A DNA stretch of 64,000 bases. Source: Oehlia diaphana. Its lineage: Eukaryota > Glomeromycota > Glomeromycetes > Glomerales > Glomeraceae. A model generated the notes under the pieces. The model saw only the letters and a program-made list of their open reading frames with translations, was not told the DNA's origin and ran no database searches. Both the position numbers and the translations under genes were made by a program. The stretch spans positions 39,239-103,238 of the forward strand of contig QZLH01000014.1 in NCBI GenBank assembly GCA_003833135.1, written 5' to 3'. Positions 1 through 10,853 of the stretch are shown here, piece by piece (the first letter of the stretch is position 1; each line of letters begins with the position of its first letter).

Positions 1-569
1 TTGTTCACAAATAATTTCTACGACTATTCTTAATGCTGATACTATTAAAATACAGTACTATTAAAAATGTTTTGGCGTGTTTATAATATTTCTTTTATCT
101 TCGATACTCCGTTCAAACAACGGATCCAACTTCTAGAATAATGTTATAACGTGAGTATAAATAATATTATATTGTATAATCTTATACATTTATTTAAATT
201 ACACAATAAACTGGATCTTCAATAAACTGGATCCTGAGTTGGATTATTATAGTACAATAGAAAGTTAGGTGCATTAGGTGCAGGAATTTTTCAGATCCGT
301 ACAAAGAAACCCACCTCACCTTCGTTGCGATAGGGTCGGAAGTGCTTCAGTTTTAGTCGGAATATCATTAAGTTATGGTTCTTAAACGAGGGCCATGATA
401 AAGGGAATAATGTAAGAATTTCCATGAAAGATCCCATGAGTAAAAGGACGCATTGTGATCAAATCGTGAAAATCTGGTAAGGGTGAAGAAATTCTGGAGA
501 TATAATTATAATTGGTAGAAACAAATTTTCCGGAGGTTGAAATTCTAATCGCGGGAAGATTTAAAATTT

Positions 570-1010
570 GTTTAATATGTTTAATAGACGCGAAAACTGA
601 TTATCTTTCGCATTTTCATGTGTATTAAAGTTTCAAACCTGTGTTAAGATTTGTTTAAACCAAGTTTTTTAGCGTTTTCAGCGTTTTCATATGTAACATG
701 TGGAAAACTATGAGTTAATTTGATTGCGGGACTTAGTTAAAATTAATTAAATATATTATAGTATTATTTAATAACTAATAGTTTATCACTTTAGTTTATT
801 TTAATGTTTAATAGACTCGGAAACTGTATTTTGGCGTTTTCGGCGTTTTCATATGTAAACCCGTGAGAACTAGGGAGACTATTGATATCTGAGTTTATTT
901 GGACTGTGGGACTGTGTTAAGATTGATTAAATACAGTATATTATAGTAATTAATAGACGCGAAAATAGATTATTTTTCGCGTTTCGTGTGTACCCATGGG
1001 AAAATCTGAA
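570..1010. repeat. Degenerate tandem repeat, TTTAATAGACGCGAAAA type
   Basis: Three related stretches begin near 580, 808 and 950 with TTTAATAGACKCGRAAA, followed by TTTTCGGCGTTTTCATATG-like sequence and then GTTAAGATTGATTAAATA-like sequence. The period is roughly 150-230 bases and copies are diverged. No open frame is visible. The rest of 1-570 shows nothing I can assign. Confidence 0.55.
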
Positions 1011-1152
1011 AAATATCTATTTCCCATTACAAAAGTTTGTACAACAAAAAAAAGATATCAAAAGACCTTATTCCCCCTACTTTTCCCTCTTTCTTTTTAT
1101 TAATTTTTTTATCCTTCTTACCAATATATCTTTATCATAATACCCTTCTTAT

Positions 1153-1329
1153 TACTTAATAAATAAACTTACACAAGAAATCGGACAATACCGTATTGAA
1201 CCTTTTGCACTTGTTGAAGAAGAAATTATTTCTATCAACAAGGATGGATATATATGTGCTAAATATTCTTGTCAAATGATAGGTTTCACTGAGTTAATAG
1301 TATTTCATGCATCTATTGAGTCTATTTAG
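1153..1329 (+). pseudogene. Coding-like fragment, unidentified
   Basis: An open frame of 58 codons runs to TAG at 1327-1329 and reads like real protein (it contains QYRIEPFALVEEEIIS and INKDGYICAKYS). There is no ATG at its beginning, so it would be a last exon or a gene remnant. Just upstream (1036-1072) lies GTTTGTACAACAAAAAAA, a motif repeated at 29155 and 30115. I do not recognise the family. Confidence 0.3.
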
Positions 1330-1527
1330 GTAAGCACGCTGGCATGCTAAGCAGGGTAATGGAATTTTGATAAACTAGCTTACAGACAAAAAAAGACTGA
1401 AAAGAGAAGAGGTGAGAACTGGTTTCCCGAAGGAGGGTTAACCAACACACTCCTACGTTAGTATCAAGACCATGACAGTACACTGAAGTGGTTTTGCCAC
1501 CTTCACTTTTCTTGGAGGTTTTTTTTT

Positions 1528-1993
1528 TTATGTTGTGTGGTCTTTAATTAATTTTTTAGCATTACCAATTGAAGAGCTGTTAAGAGTTTGATGGGTGGGC
1601 GACGTGTAAGTAGCAGAGGTCAGACTTATTGTTGAGGATGAGGCAATGATTACAGGGAATTCTTTACGGACGTGACCAGTACGTAACGCGAAAAGCAGAG
1701 TTTTGAAAGGATAACTATTGACGGTTTCTTGTAAGTCATCTTTAGATTTATGATATCTAAGATGTTGTATAGGTTTAACAAAATATTGTGATTCTAAAAA
1801 TAAAAAACGGTACTTGCAAGCTTGAAAGATTCGATCATTAGAGATAAAGGTGGTGAATCATGAAAATTCCTCGACGGTGGCATTCAAAACGCTTGTCTTG
1901 TCTTTTTTTTAGTACGTGGATTTTTTTGAAGAAGACGTTTAAAGCAAGAATGTGGATTTTTCAATATGAGAACATGAACAACAATTTCGGCAC
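1528..1993 (-). pseudogene. Hidden minus-strand exon, one in-frame stop, unidentified
   Basis: On the minus strand, a splice-acceptor-like TTACACAG at 1994-2001 is followed by about 155 codons in one frame ending at TAA (1528-1530). The only interruption is TGA at 1858-1860. The translation has normal protein composition in otherwise AT-rich DNA (for example KRLLQKNPRTKKKTSVL and YPFKTLLFALRTGHVRKEFP). The stop may be a true inactivating mutation, an assembly error or a strain variant. No ATG lies at its 5' end, so an upstream exon would be needed. I do not recognise the family; a transposon-derived protein is possible. Confidence 0.4.
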
Positions 1994-2089
1994 CTGTGTA
2001 AGTAAGTTTAAATATTATGATTTATGTGAAATCATGAGATTTTTTGTAAAATTACTTTTTTTTTTCCTTTTTTTCCTTTTTTAACTTTA

Positions 2090-3403
2090 TATTTATGCAT
2101 TTTTGCGTAATAAGAGATCATGTCACATTTGTTACATTCAAAATCAATATTTGTATGTATTAAAATAAATAAATTCTATTTATTTGCTGTACTATTGTGA
2201 AATATATCAACATATGAAAGTTTTTGCGGCAGCGTACATACTAATTTTGTGTCTTAATATTCTACGTGTAGAATTAATTGAAATTACGCTTATTATATGT
2301 TAATGATTGATGTGTATCACTCAATAACTCAATAAAAAATGAAAATTTCAATGTGATATTCCAAGAAGTTTATGAAAATTGTATGTGATAAGAGGTTTAG
2401 TGCTATCTTTAATAGATTCAATTGGCCAACAAATATTCTGAAATTTTTATAAAAAATTTTTTGAAAATATGATATTGATCATCCAATTATCTTTTAAATG
2501 GAGTTTATGAATGGAACTAAACCACTTGCCAAATTGCATTTTCATGACGGATATCTTAAGGTGAATGAAAATATTTGATTATTCTAAGGCTAATTGTTAC
2601 TTGTTAATCATTCTACAAACACGTGATATATAGCCAATCAATTAATACATGACTAATTAATCGTAATTGATGTAATCGATATTTGGAGTAATAAAAATTA
2701 AGTCACTTTGCATACAATTTATAAAAATGAATTTATATGTTGTGTTTTTATGCATTAATTTACGTCAGTTAATAACTGACGCATGTTACCTATATGATAT
2801 ATGTATAAGTAAACACTTTTTTCACTTTTTTATGAAATATTGTAATTTATAAACAATTTTGAATGAAGTGTTTTCCATGATAATCAACCTAATATTTTAG
2901 ATTTGTTTAATGTAATAAATAAATAAATTTAATACTACCCCACTCCAGCCAAGGCCGAACCGTAATTATTATAGTTTAGTTGCACAGCACATGGTCTGAT
3001 ACAATTAATTATTATTATCAGACATATATTTGTTGTGCATCAGGTATCGATTTGCGTCTTGCGTCATTGATACCTGACACGTGTCACTTGTCACATAACA
3101 TTACTACGATGTTAACAGTCTTTAAATCATCATAACATCTAATTGTTTCATATAGAGATTTTGAAGAGTATTCTGAAGTGATTCAGAGTACATCTAACTT
3201 TGTATTAATATAATTTTAGGACGGTGATCCTATAACAGTGTTTCCTGAGCGTCATCTACAACTAACAGCAATAGGTGACTTATTATTAACATTACATATT
3301 ACAAAAAAAAAATATAAATAAAAGAAGCGGGGATTTATGATTTGGTATTACCATATCCTTATTCTTGACTATTTTTCTTTTCATTCATTAACTCTTAATA
3401 ATA
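2090..3403. other. Intergenic, AT-rich
   Basis: No credible open frame. It contains a short perfect hairpin, CGTCAGTTA/TAACTGACG, near 2762-2781. A repeat at 3040-3115 (ATCGATTTGCGTC, then CTGACRYGYGYCACTTG) recurs at 18727-18800. The last 200 bases are presumably the promoter of the F-box gene that starts at 3404. Confidence 0.5.
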
Positions 3404-4798
3404 ATGTCATATCTCAACGAAGATTGTCTCAGAATTGTTTTTATTGAATTGAAATATGATCTAAAATCTTTATATTCATGTATTTTAGTAAATAAGTTCT
3501 GGTACTATGTAGCTATACCAATATTGTGGAATAGAAACTTTGATGACACTGAAATTTCATCTAATTCTAAACTTTATAATACAATAATTTATTTGTTACC
3601 ATCCTATTCAAAGATGTTATTAATTAATAATATTGATAATGAAAATATTACCTTTTCAAATCGATCATTATTTAATTACATTAATATTTCTCCCCAAGTT
3701 CCATCATGTTTTATCAAGAATATGATAGAAACTCTAATTAAAAAGGAAGATAAATATGGTTTATATAAAAGAAATTTACTAGAACGAGAAGTTTATAAGT
3801 TATTTATCAGTAATTGTAAAGATATCAAATGTTTTTATTTGAATACAACACAACATTTATATCAATTTCCAGGTGCATTAACTTGTTTCTCCCAGATCTG
3901 TGTCTTAACAATTAATATTCTTAATGTATCTTCAACAATATTATTTGGAATGTCAAAAATTTGTAAAAATGTTGAGGATCTAACAATACTATATTGTGAT
4001 GGAGATATTCCAGGATTAAATAGATTTATTGATGTTCAAACAAAATTGAAATCATTAAGATTAGAATTTAATAATGTAAAAAAACAATGTAAAGAATTAA
4101 GTGACGTGATAGGAAGAAAAGCCATTACACTTCAAGAAGTTGAAATAAGTTTGACTGAGAATTCACTTTCGCCTAATTTTTTTCCATCATTAATAAATCT
4201 ACGATGTTTAAGACTTCATAATAGTAAAATACTTTATGATGGGAGTGTAGAAATGAAAGAATGGGAAAAATATTTATCAATTTCTTCTTTCCCAAATCTT
4301 CAACATCTTGAAACTACATATTTACCATTTTATAATGATTATATGTTAATTGAAAAATCTAATGGTAAGATTTTAGAAATCAATATATCTCAAGAACCAG
4401 ATTCTATTTATACAAAAAAATTAATTAATAGTGTTGTTAAATATTGTCCAAATCTTGAAAGATTAACTATAGAAATTGAATTTGAAAATTTGGATGATAT
4501 TAAAGAAATTTTTTTAAATTGTAATCAATTAAGAATGATAAATCTCTCATTATATAATGAAAATAATTTTAATTGTGATAAATTCTTTGAAATTTTGTTA
4601 AAATATTCACCAAAAACTTTATGCAAAATTTACTTTAGTGAAGAATGGATTTTTACTATTAATGGATCAAAATCTTTTTTTGAAAATTGGAATAATTGGA
4701 ACGCTGAGACTTCATTTGCATTTTATAAAGTTCCACTTACAGATGAACATAATAAAGTATTATTAGCCATTTCCAATTTTATTATAATTATGACTTAA
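3404..4798 (+). CDS. F-box/LRR-like protein, divergent member
   Basis: Single-exon frame of 464 residues starting at ATG. Residues about 4-43 form an F-box (LNEDCLRIVFIELKYDLKSL followed by LVNKFW and IPILWN), the segment that binds Skp1 in SCF ubiquitin ligases. The rest is rich in L, I and N with irregular leucine-rich-repeat-like units (for example NLRCLRLHNSKIL and NLQHLETTYLPFY), the usual substrate-recognition part. It differs from the other F-box proteins here: the central ELKCDTS motif is replaced by VLTINILNVS, and the C-terminal GVIKDF motif is absent. No intron is needed. The target is unknown. The F-box call is firm; SCF function is inferred. Confidence 0.82.
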   Translation: MSYLNEDCLRIVFIELKYDLKSLYSCILVNKFWYYVAIPILWNRNFDDTEISSNSKLYNTIIYLLPSYSKMLLINNIDNENITFSNRSLFNYINISPQVPSCFIKNMIETLIKKEDKYGLYKRNLLEREVYKLFISNCKDIKCFYLNTTQHLYQFPGALTCFSQICVLTINILNVSSTILFGMSKICKNVEDLTILYCDGDIPGLNRFIDVQTKLKSLRLEFNNVKKQCKELSDVIGRKAITLQEVEISLTENSLSPNFFPSLINLRCLRLHNSKILYDGSVEMKEWEKYLSISSFPNLQHLETTYLPFYNDYMLIEKSNGKILEINISQEPDSIYTKKLINSVVKYCPNLERLTIEIEFENLDDIKEIFLNCNQLRMINLSLYNENNFNCDKFFEILLKYSPKTLCKIYFSEEWIFTINGSKSFFENWNNWNAETSFAFYKVPLTDEHNKVLLAISNFIIIMT

Positions 4799-5475
4799 TT
4801 GTCTTAATTGGAAGAAAAAAAAATTCATTTACTTTTACAAAAAAAATACTAGTTGTCAGATTAACTAGTACTGATACTGAAAAAAAATAATGAATCCCTA
4901 AAATTTCTACCTTTAAATGTACATATACTAAGGCGAAATTGCCGAAACCTATCGATATTGGTGAAACACCACTGCACTGCTAGTTAGTTCTAATCAAAAA
5001 ATTTTGACGCTCCAATGTATATTCTTTACTTGGAGGAATATTATCAAAGTATATTACCGATACTCTTAAGAGTCTTAATTTATTCTTAATATAAATAATA
5101 TAAAAAAAATGAATAATTTTTACGCAGGCCGTTGCAACGCTTACCAAAAAATTTTCGATAACATGACTTGACGAATTTTATTGGTCAGATATATTGTGAC
5201 ATTTATCTTAGAAAAATTTTCACATGTAGTTTTCAATAAAAAAACGTTTATTATAGTTTGATACGAGTTTTTTTCATGGTTTTTATGACACCATTTACCA
5301 TTTTATCATTTTGTTGACATTTTCACGGTTGTTAATAAAAAAAATTTATTTATAAAATCTTACAATAAAAACAATAAAATTATAAATGTTATAAATGAAA
5401 TAACGTAAATAACTATATAAACAAAAATAAACAAAATATAAAGAAATAAAAATTAAATACTTATCCAATATTCAA
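4799..5475. other. Intergenic between convergent genes
   Basis: 3' flanks of the F-box gene at 3404-4798 (+) and the kinase gene (-). AT-rich with homopolymer runs. It contains GGTGAAACACCACT near 4962, which resembles the promoter motif of the other F-box genes but lies downstream here. No gene seen. Confidence 0.4.
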
Positions 5476-7471
5476 TCAAATTTTACAATCTGAATAATGA
5501 TCTGAAATTAATCGATAATTTTCAGAATTTTTTGGTGTTAAACTGCTATTATAGGTCTCTTGAGAATCTTTAATATTCTTAAGCTCATTTTTGTCTTTTA
5601 ATTTATTTTCTCTTATCTTTTCGCACTCCTTTATTTGATTATAAATTTCACTAAAAAAACCTACACAATCACTTTCATCATAATCAATAGTTTCTTCAAT
5701 ATTTTCAAGATAAATATCTTCCCTATCTTTATTATCACCTTCATCATCTCCATAATCATCATCTTTGTCGTCATCACCATTTTCATCATCTTTATCATCT
5801 TCAACTTTATTAATCTTAAAATTTTCCAAAGCATCTCTAAAATTTCTATAATAAGTACTATTATTATTATCGTTGTTTTCTTTATTATCCTCCAAACTAT
5901 CAAACATTATATTATCCTGCCATTTTGCTAATATAAGAAACAATTCTTTAGCAGTTGGTCTATTTTCTATTTCGGGGTCCCAACACCTTGTTATTAAATC
6001 TGCAAATAATTTTGGTATGTCTTTAGAAATCCTTGGTCTAATCCCATTACATATGTCAACCATTAGTAAATGATCATAAGAAGAATCATAAAAAGGAGCT
6101 TCTTCAGATAAAAATTCATTCATTATTATTCCGAATGAATAAATATCTGCTGCTTTTGTATATGGATGTTGATTACGTAAAACTTCTGGTGCCATATAAG
6201 GTATTATTCCACGTATTTCATCCGATAGCTTTTCATCATTAACTGGTCGACACAATCCTAAATCACTAATATATGCATGTATATTATAATAAAAAACCGA
6301 GTCATCTTCCCTGCTCTGTATATCTCGTTCATTACTAAAAAATAATATATTTCCTGAATGGAAATCTTTGTGAACTTTTCCAGCATTGTGAATTTCTAAT
6401 AGGCCTCTTGCAATTTCTACTAAAATATTAATTTTTTCTTTATAATCTAATTCGGATTTATTAAGATTTTTTAAATCCCCTCTATCACAATAATCTAAAA
6501 CCATCATGTAATTATTTGTACTGGGATCCTGTGTTATTCCACGGCATACAATAACATTTTGAATAAAAATCTGAAGATGAGAACCGACCTAATGTAAGTA
6601 ATAAAAATGAAGAAAATTAATAATAATCTTAAATAATAAACCTAAATAATTCTTTTTAATCTTATTTACCTCATTTAAAAATTCGGAACTTAAGTTATTA
6701 TTTCCTAAACTTTTTAACACCCATTTTTTGTTCGTTATCTTATCCCATTTTTGATTATCTATATCCCAACAATTGATAAATCCTTCAGGAAAATCAGCTG
6801 AATAAATTTCACCAAACCCACCTTTAGTAATATACTGTAAGTAACATTATGGAATTTTTCAAAAGTTATCCATTCAATACAATTTGTATAATGTGTTGCT
6901 TCAAGTTGTGATTTCTGTATAAATTCGTCAATAATTTTATTTCCACTAGTCCAAAATTTAAAATTTTCCTTCAATCTTTTAGCATTACAAGGTTGACACC
7001 ATTTTTCTCCAGTGCCGGGTTCATTACATTCTCCACATATTCCATATACTTCTTTCCTTTTTTCTAGGTCTTCCATATAAATAACTTTATTCTCTTCATG
7101 TTTAATAATTGGATGACTATATTCGACAAAAAGTCCTTCTTGTAAGCCTTTCTTATAAATAACTTTATTCTCTTCATGTTCGGTAATTGAATGAGTGTCT
7201 TCAACATAAGGGTTACCTTCTTCCAAACCTTCCATATGACTCATTTTTATCTCTTCTGATTTAGTGATTGGATCGATAATGGTTACATGTTCCTTTTTTT
7301 TTAAAAAAAAAAAAAAAAGTAAACGATAATTATAAAAATCAATCTTATTATTAAAATATTAATGATAAAATAATTATTTTAAATTCTTAATTATATGAAA
7401 TTCATTTTTACATGATAATACTCAACATTTTTCCATAAATTCTTCGAGGATTCTTCCTTTGATATTTCCAT
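5476..7471 (-). CDS. TKL-like protein kinase, three exons, frame disrupted near 6836
   Basis: Proposed exons 7412-7471, 6670-7292 and 5476-6588, with introns 7293-7411 and 6589-6669 that have GT-AG ends and keep frame. Exon 1 starts at ATG 7471 and encodes 20 residues. Exon 2 carries three imperfect 27-residue repeats (ending EGLEEG, KGLQEG, EDLEKR), a Cys cluster (CGECN, then WCQPCN) and WTSGN, typical of the expanded Rhizophagus kinases, then the glycine loop KGGFG. Exon 3 has the catalytic loop HKDFHSGN, metal site SDLG (DFG variant), PYMAPE and DIYSFG, followed by an acidic Asp/Glu/Lys tail. All core kinase motifs are present. Just before the glycine loop, five extra bases (about 6834-6838) break the frame. 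Without them the product would be about 596 residues. The gene is therefore either recently inactivated or affected by an assembly or strain indel. Ser/Thr kinase activity is inferred from the family. Confidence 0.75.
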
Positions 7472-8350
7472 ATTAATAAATTATAAATTAGTAAAGTTCT
7501 AGAGATATTTTAATTAAGAAAATCATATATACTGAGTTGACTAAATAAATAAATATTTACAATATTTATGTTGTGATCAGGTCACAAATAATTGTGTAAA
7601 TGATCAAATGTCGCAATAGGCGCTGTGAAATTAAATTTACCGTTGTAACACCAACAATAAAATTCTACCCACGTGACCGATGAATTTTTGTGAATATTTT
7701 TAGGTCACGTGGGAGGTAGAAATACGATCGATTTTAAATTTTTGATTATATGGCTGGGGATACTGCATCTCTAAAAATAATGTAATACGATTTTAAATTT
7801 TTGATTATGTTGCTTAGAACATTTCATCGAAACACATTTAAACTAAATAGTGTTGTGGGCAAATTTATGAGTCTAGTCTTCTAATTCCCAAAACCTCTGT
7901 GAAATTTAAAACATGGCGATATTTGATGAAACTTACCTAATTGTCCCAAATAATCTGAGATGATTTAATCAATTTAAACTATTATTAAATAAATAAATAA
8001 ATTTAAAAAATCAATAATAAAAAGCATCAATTTAACTGATTTATTGTGATCAAATAAATTAGTAGTTTGATCGATCGGACCAAGTTGTATTACGAAAAAA
8101 AAAAATTGTCAAAATTTTCAGCAAATGGTTCAATGTGAGATAATAATTCAAATTATTGGTGCTGCTCTAATTAATATATTTGACAAGTTTATCGCCATTT
8201 CCAAATTAGCATCTTTAAATAGTTCTAAATAATAATTATATAATTATAACAATTTTTATATGAATAACCAATCAGGATCAAATATTTGAACATTACATAT
8301 ATGACACTATTTATTTAAAAATATTCATTTACTATATCTACAAAAGTAAT
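7472..8350. other. Intergenic, with small inverted repeat
   Basis: Divergent promoter side of the kinase gene and 3' flank of the next F-box gene. At 7663-7722 a hairpin with arms TTCTACCCACGTGACC and GGTCACGTGGGAGGTAGAA is seen, resembling the arms of the element at 21179-21495. A sequence GATTTTAAATTTTTGATTAT is repeated at 7729 and 7788. No gene seen. Confidence 0.45.
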
Positions 8351-9811
8351 TCATCTAAAATTAAATAGATCTCTAAATAATTTATATCGAAAATCTTTAA
8401 TCACACCATCATCTTTTTTATATTTATTAATTAGTTTTACGTAATCTTCTCTTTCATAAATGGGATTAGATGTAAATATGGTAAGTGCAGGTCTACCTCT
8501 CCAATTTTCAAAAAATTCTTCCAAAGTTTTCAAAGTTAATACAAATTGTTCAAAAAATCTAATTTCTCTTAAATTAGTTGATGATGATCTAATTATTATT
8601 TTCAATAATTCTTCTCCATATTCATAATTTTTTTTAAATTCTTTAAAATATGGTATAATTAATAAAGACTTTAATTTTCGACAAACTTTTAATAATTTTT
8701 CAAATTCTATGAAATGTCGCTCTGAAGGCGAAAACGCAAGCGATAATCGTTCAACTAAAGGACAATGTTCATGAATTTTACGTATTAAAATTAGAGAATC
8801 TTCATTAAAATTATCTTCCTCGAATAAATAATCATATTCTAATAAAATTTCCCTAAGATTTCCTCCACTATTTTCAATCATAATAGAAACTACATCTAAT
8901 GAAATATAAAATAATTCAAGGACCTCAAGATCACGATATACTGATGTTTTAAGTTGTTCTTGAATAATAAAATTGAAATCTTCAATTATTAACGTTTTTA
9001 ATTTATGAAATTTTGGAAGCAACTTCATTAATAATATGTGTTCAAAATCCTCAACGTATGAAAGGATAATCTTTAAATGATTGATATTATCAACATTTTT
9101 TTCTAATGCAAGAAGAACTTTTTCATAAGGATCTTCTTCAGTAAAATAATCTTCATCAAAATCATCCTCCCATTCAAAATATTTTAAATTTCTCTGAACT
9201 TCAATTAATTTAGCAATTCCATAATTAGCTATTACAACATTATTAATAATGGTTAACCTCTGAATATTTTGACAAATAAATGCTAATCCATAAAAGTATG
9301 AAGATTCAATATATGTGTCACATTTTAATTCACAAAGTGTTTCGAGATAAGCTTTAGCTTCCGGGAAGTTAAATATTTGATGTTTAAGTGATATCATATT
9401 CAAATATTTCAACTCTGAACGTTTTCTAATCATAATATTATAAAATTCTTGTTGTAAAAGAAACTGCTTAAAAGTTGATGCTGTTCCGATAGAAATTATA
9501 TTATTAATAACTTTTACATTTATACTTTTACAGAAAGACAAATAATCAAATGTGATTGATTGGTTTGAAATTTGAGTTCCTTCTCTTGTTAAGAATTCTT
9601 TAATATCATTGGACAAATAAGAAGTGATAATCGAATATAAAAAATTTTTATTGGCATAATTAATATTATAGCGCCATGGATCTTTCCATAAAATTGGAAC
9701 AGCAGTTTCACACCAAAGTCTATTAATCATTAGACATGAAAAGAGTGATTTTGAATCTTCTTGTAATTCTTCAAAAATCAAATAAAGAATATCTCTATTG
9801 AATTCAGGCAT
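8351..9811 (-). CDS. F-box/LRR-like protein
   Basis: The longest open frame begins at TTG; the first ATG (9811, MPEFNRDILYL) gives 486 residues and aligns with the start of the neighbours, so I use it. The F-box is at residues about 4-47, with SLFSCLMINRLWCET and VPILWKDPWRY. The central motif is LCELKCDTYIESSYFYGLA, the C-terminal signature VIKDFRYKLF. Between them are LRR-like strands (LKTLIIEDFNF, LREILLEYD). Single exon. The same strand and same family as the genes at 10854-12275, 19407-20852 and 23003-24457 suggest tandem duplication. A GTGAAACACTAT-type motif lies about 130 bases upstream. It probably acts as an SCF receptor, substrate unknown. Confidence 0.85.
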   Translation of the reverse strand: MPEFNRDILYLIFEELQEDSKSLFSCLMINRLWCETAVPILWKDPWRYNINYANKNFLYSIITSYLSNDIKEFLTREGTQISNQSITFDYLSFCKSINVKVINNIISIGTASTFKQFLLQQEFYNIMIRKRSELKYLNMISLKHQIFNFPEAKAYLETLCELKCDTYIESSYFYGLAFICQNIQRLTIINNVVIANYGIAKLIEVQRNLKYFEWEDDFDEDYFTEEDPYEKVLLALEKNVDNINHLKIILSYVEDFEHILLMKLLPKFHKLKTLIIEDFNFIIQEQLKTSVYRDLEVLELFYISLDVVSIMIENSGGNLREILLEYDYLFEEDNFNEDSLILIRKIHEHCPLVERLSLAFSPSERHFIEFEKLLKVCRKLKSLLIIPYFKEFKKNYEYGEELLKIIIRSSSTNLREIRFFEQFVLTLKTLEEFFENWRGRPALTIFTSNPIYEREDYVKLINKYKKDDGVIKDFRYKLFRDLFNFR

Positions 9812-9928
9812 TCTTTTACCAATAAATGAGAACAAGTTTGAATATTTTTAGAAGAAAAATTTGTCAACAGGAAAGGAATAAAACTATGAATGTAAACTAA
9901 ATTTGTATAACCACGCATTCCATGTGAT

Positions 9929-9954
9929 TGTAACGCCAATAGTGTTTCACAACA
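9929..9954 (-). promoter_or_regulatory. Shared upstream motif of F-box genes (variant)
   Basis: On the minus strand it reads TTGTGAAACACTATTGGCGT, a weaker match to the motif GTGAAACATTRYYKGATCAR seen upstream of four other F-box genes. It is about 130 bases from the ATG at 9811. Confidence 0.4.
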
Positions 9955-10853
9955 AAAAAAATCTTAGTAGATCACGTGACACACGGCGAGATATAAAGGT
10001 TGAGAATAACTATTATTAAGGGGAAGAAATTTTCTAACATTTTTATGAGAAGCATGCATTTAGTAATCGTATATGCATTATGGCCAAATTCATATGAATT
10101 GTCACGTAATCTTAGTAAAAATAAAGGTACGTGATCAATATGCTACAAAAAAATCGATCAGGTACAGTGTTATATTAGCGTTATATTACATAACCTAAAA
10201 AGGAGAGCAGGGGGATGGAAATTACAGAATTACAGGGACAACACAAATTGTCCATGGCCATACCTACGCTTCGCTCCGGACAAGTAAGTAAATTAATATA
10301 GCAATTCAGAATTTATATTAACAATTGCATACGTAGTTAAATAAGTATTAAAGAGTCTTAACTAATAACCTTAAATTAAATTTATTCATATGTTGATATA
10401 TATAGTTATTATAAAATGTCGCTAACATGATAATTCATATATAATTAAATTTTAAGTGCATCCTTAATATAATTCACTTAAAAGAGTTTAATTAAGTAAT
10501 AACGAATTAACTAAGATTGTGCCTGCATAATTATTGGATCCAATAAATGAAGACTTCTTTAATATAATAGTTATTTCACGGGGAGTCATGATATTATGCG
10601 ACACGTGAATAACTCTTTTATCTCATGCCAGTGATGATATCATCAGAAAAATTACAGGCATGAATATATTACAGGCATGAATATCAAAAAAATTCACTTG
10701 CAACCAATTAGTAAACATGAGAAAAATACTTAAATATACAAGAAATATTAGATATTATTTTTGGCTTTAAATTCTAAAAATTTCATCAATTCTTTTTAAT
10801 TTCGTGCTATAAAGAAAAAAAAAAGTTCCATAACGTTCTCTATGGCCTTATAT
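9955..10853. other. Intergenic
   Basis: AT-rich with no credible frame. A more GC-rich patch at 10203-10290 contains GGACAA/TTGTCC (palindromic) and CTACGCTTCGCTCCGG, a motif resembling GC-rich sequences at 13143 and 55050. It may be a transposon remnant. Confidence 0.35.

Noticed and set aside
1474..1512. CACTGAAGTGG...CCACCTTCACT hairpin as a possible small RNA
   Set aside because: Isolated stem with no promoter or terminator sign and close to a coding-like exon on the other strand.
5635..6073. Plus-strand and minus-strand frames of Ile or Met runs over the kinase tail
   Set aside because: Shadows of the Asp/Glu/Lys-rich kinase C-terminus in other frames.
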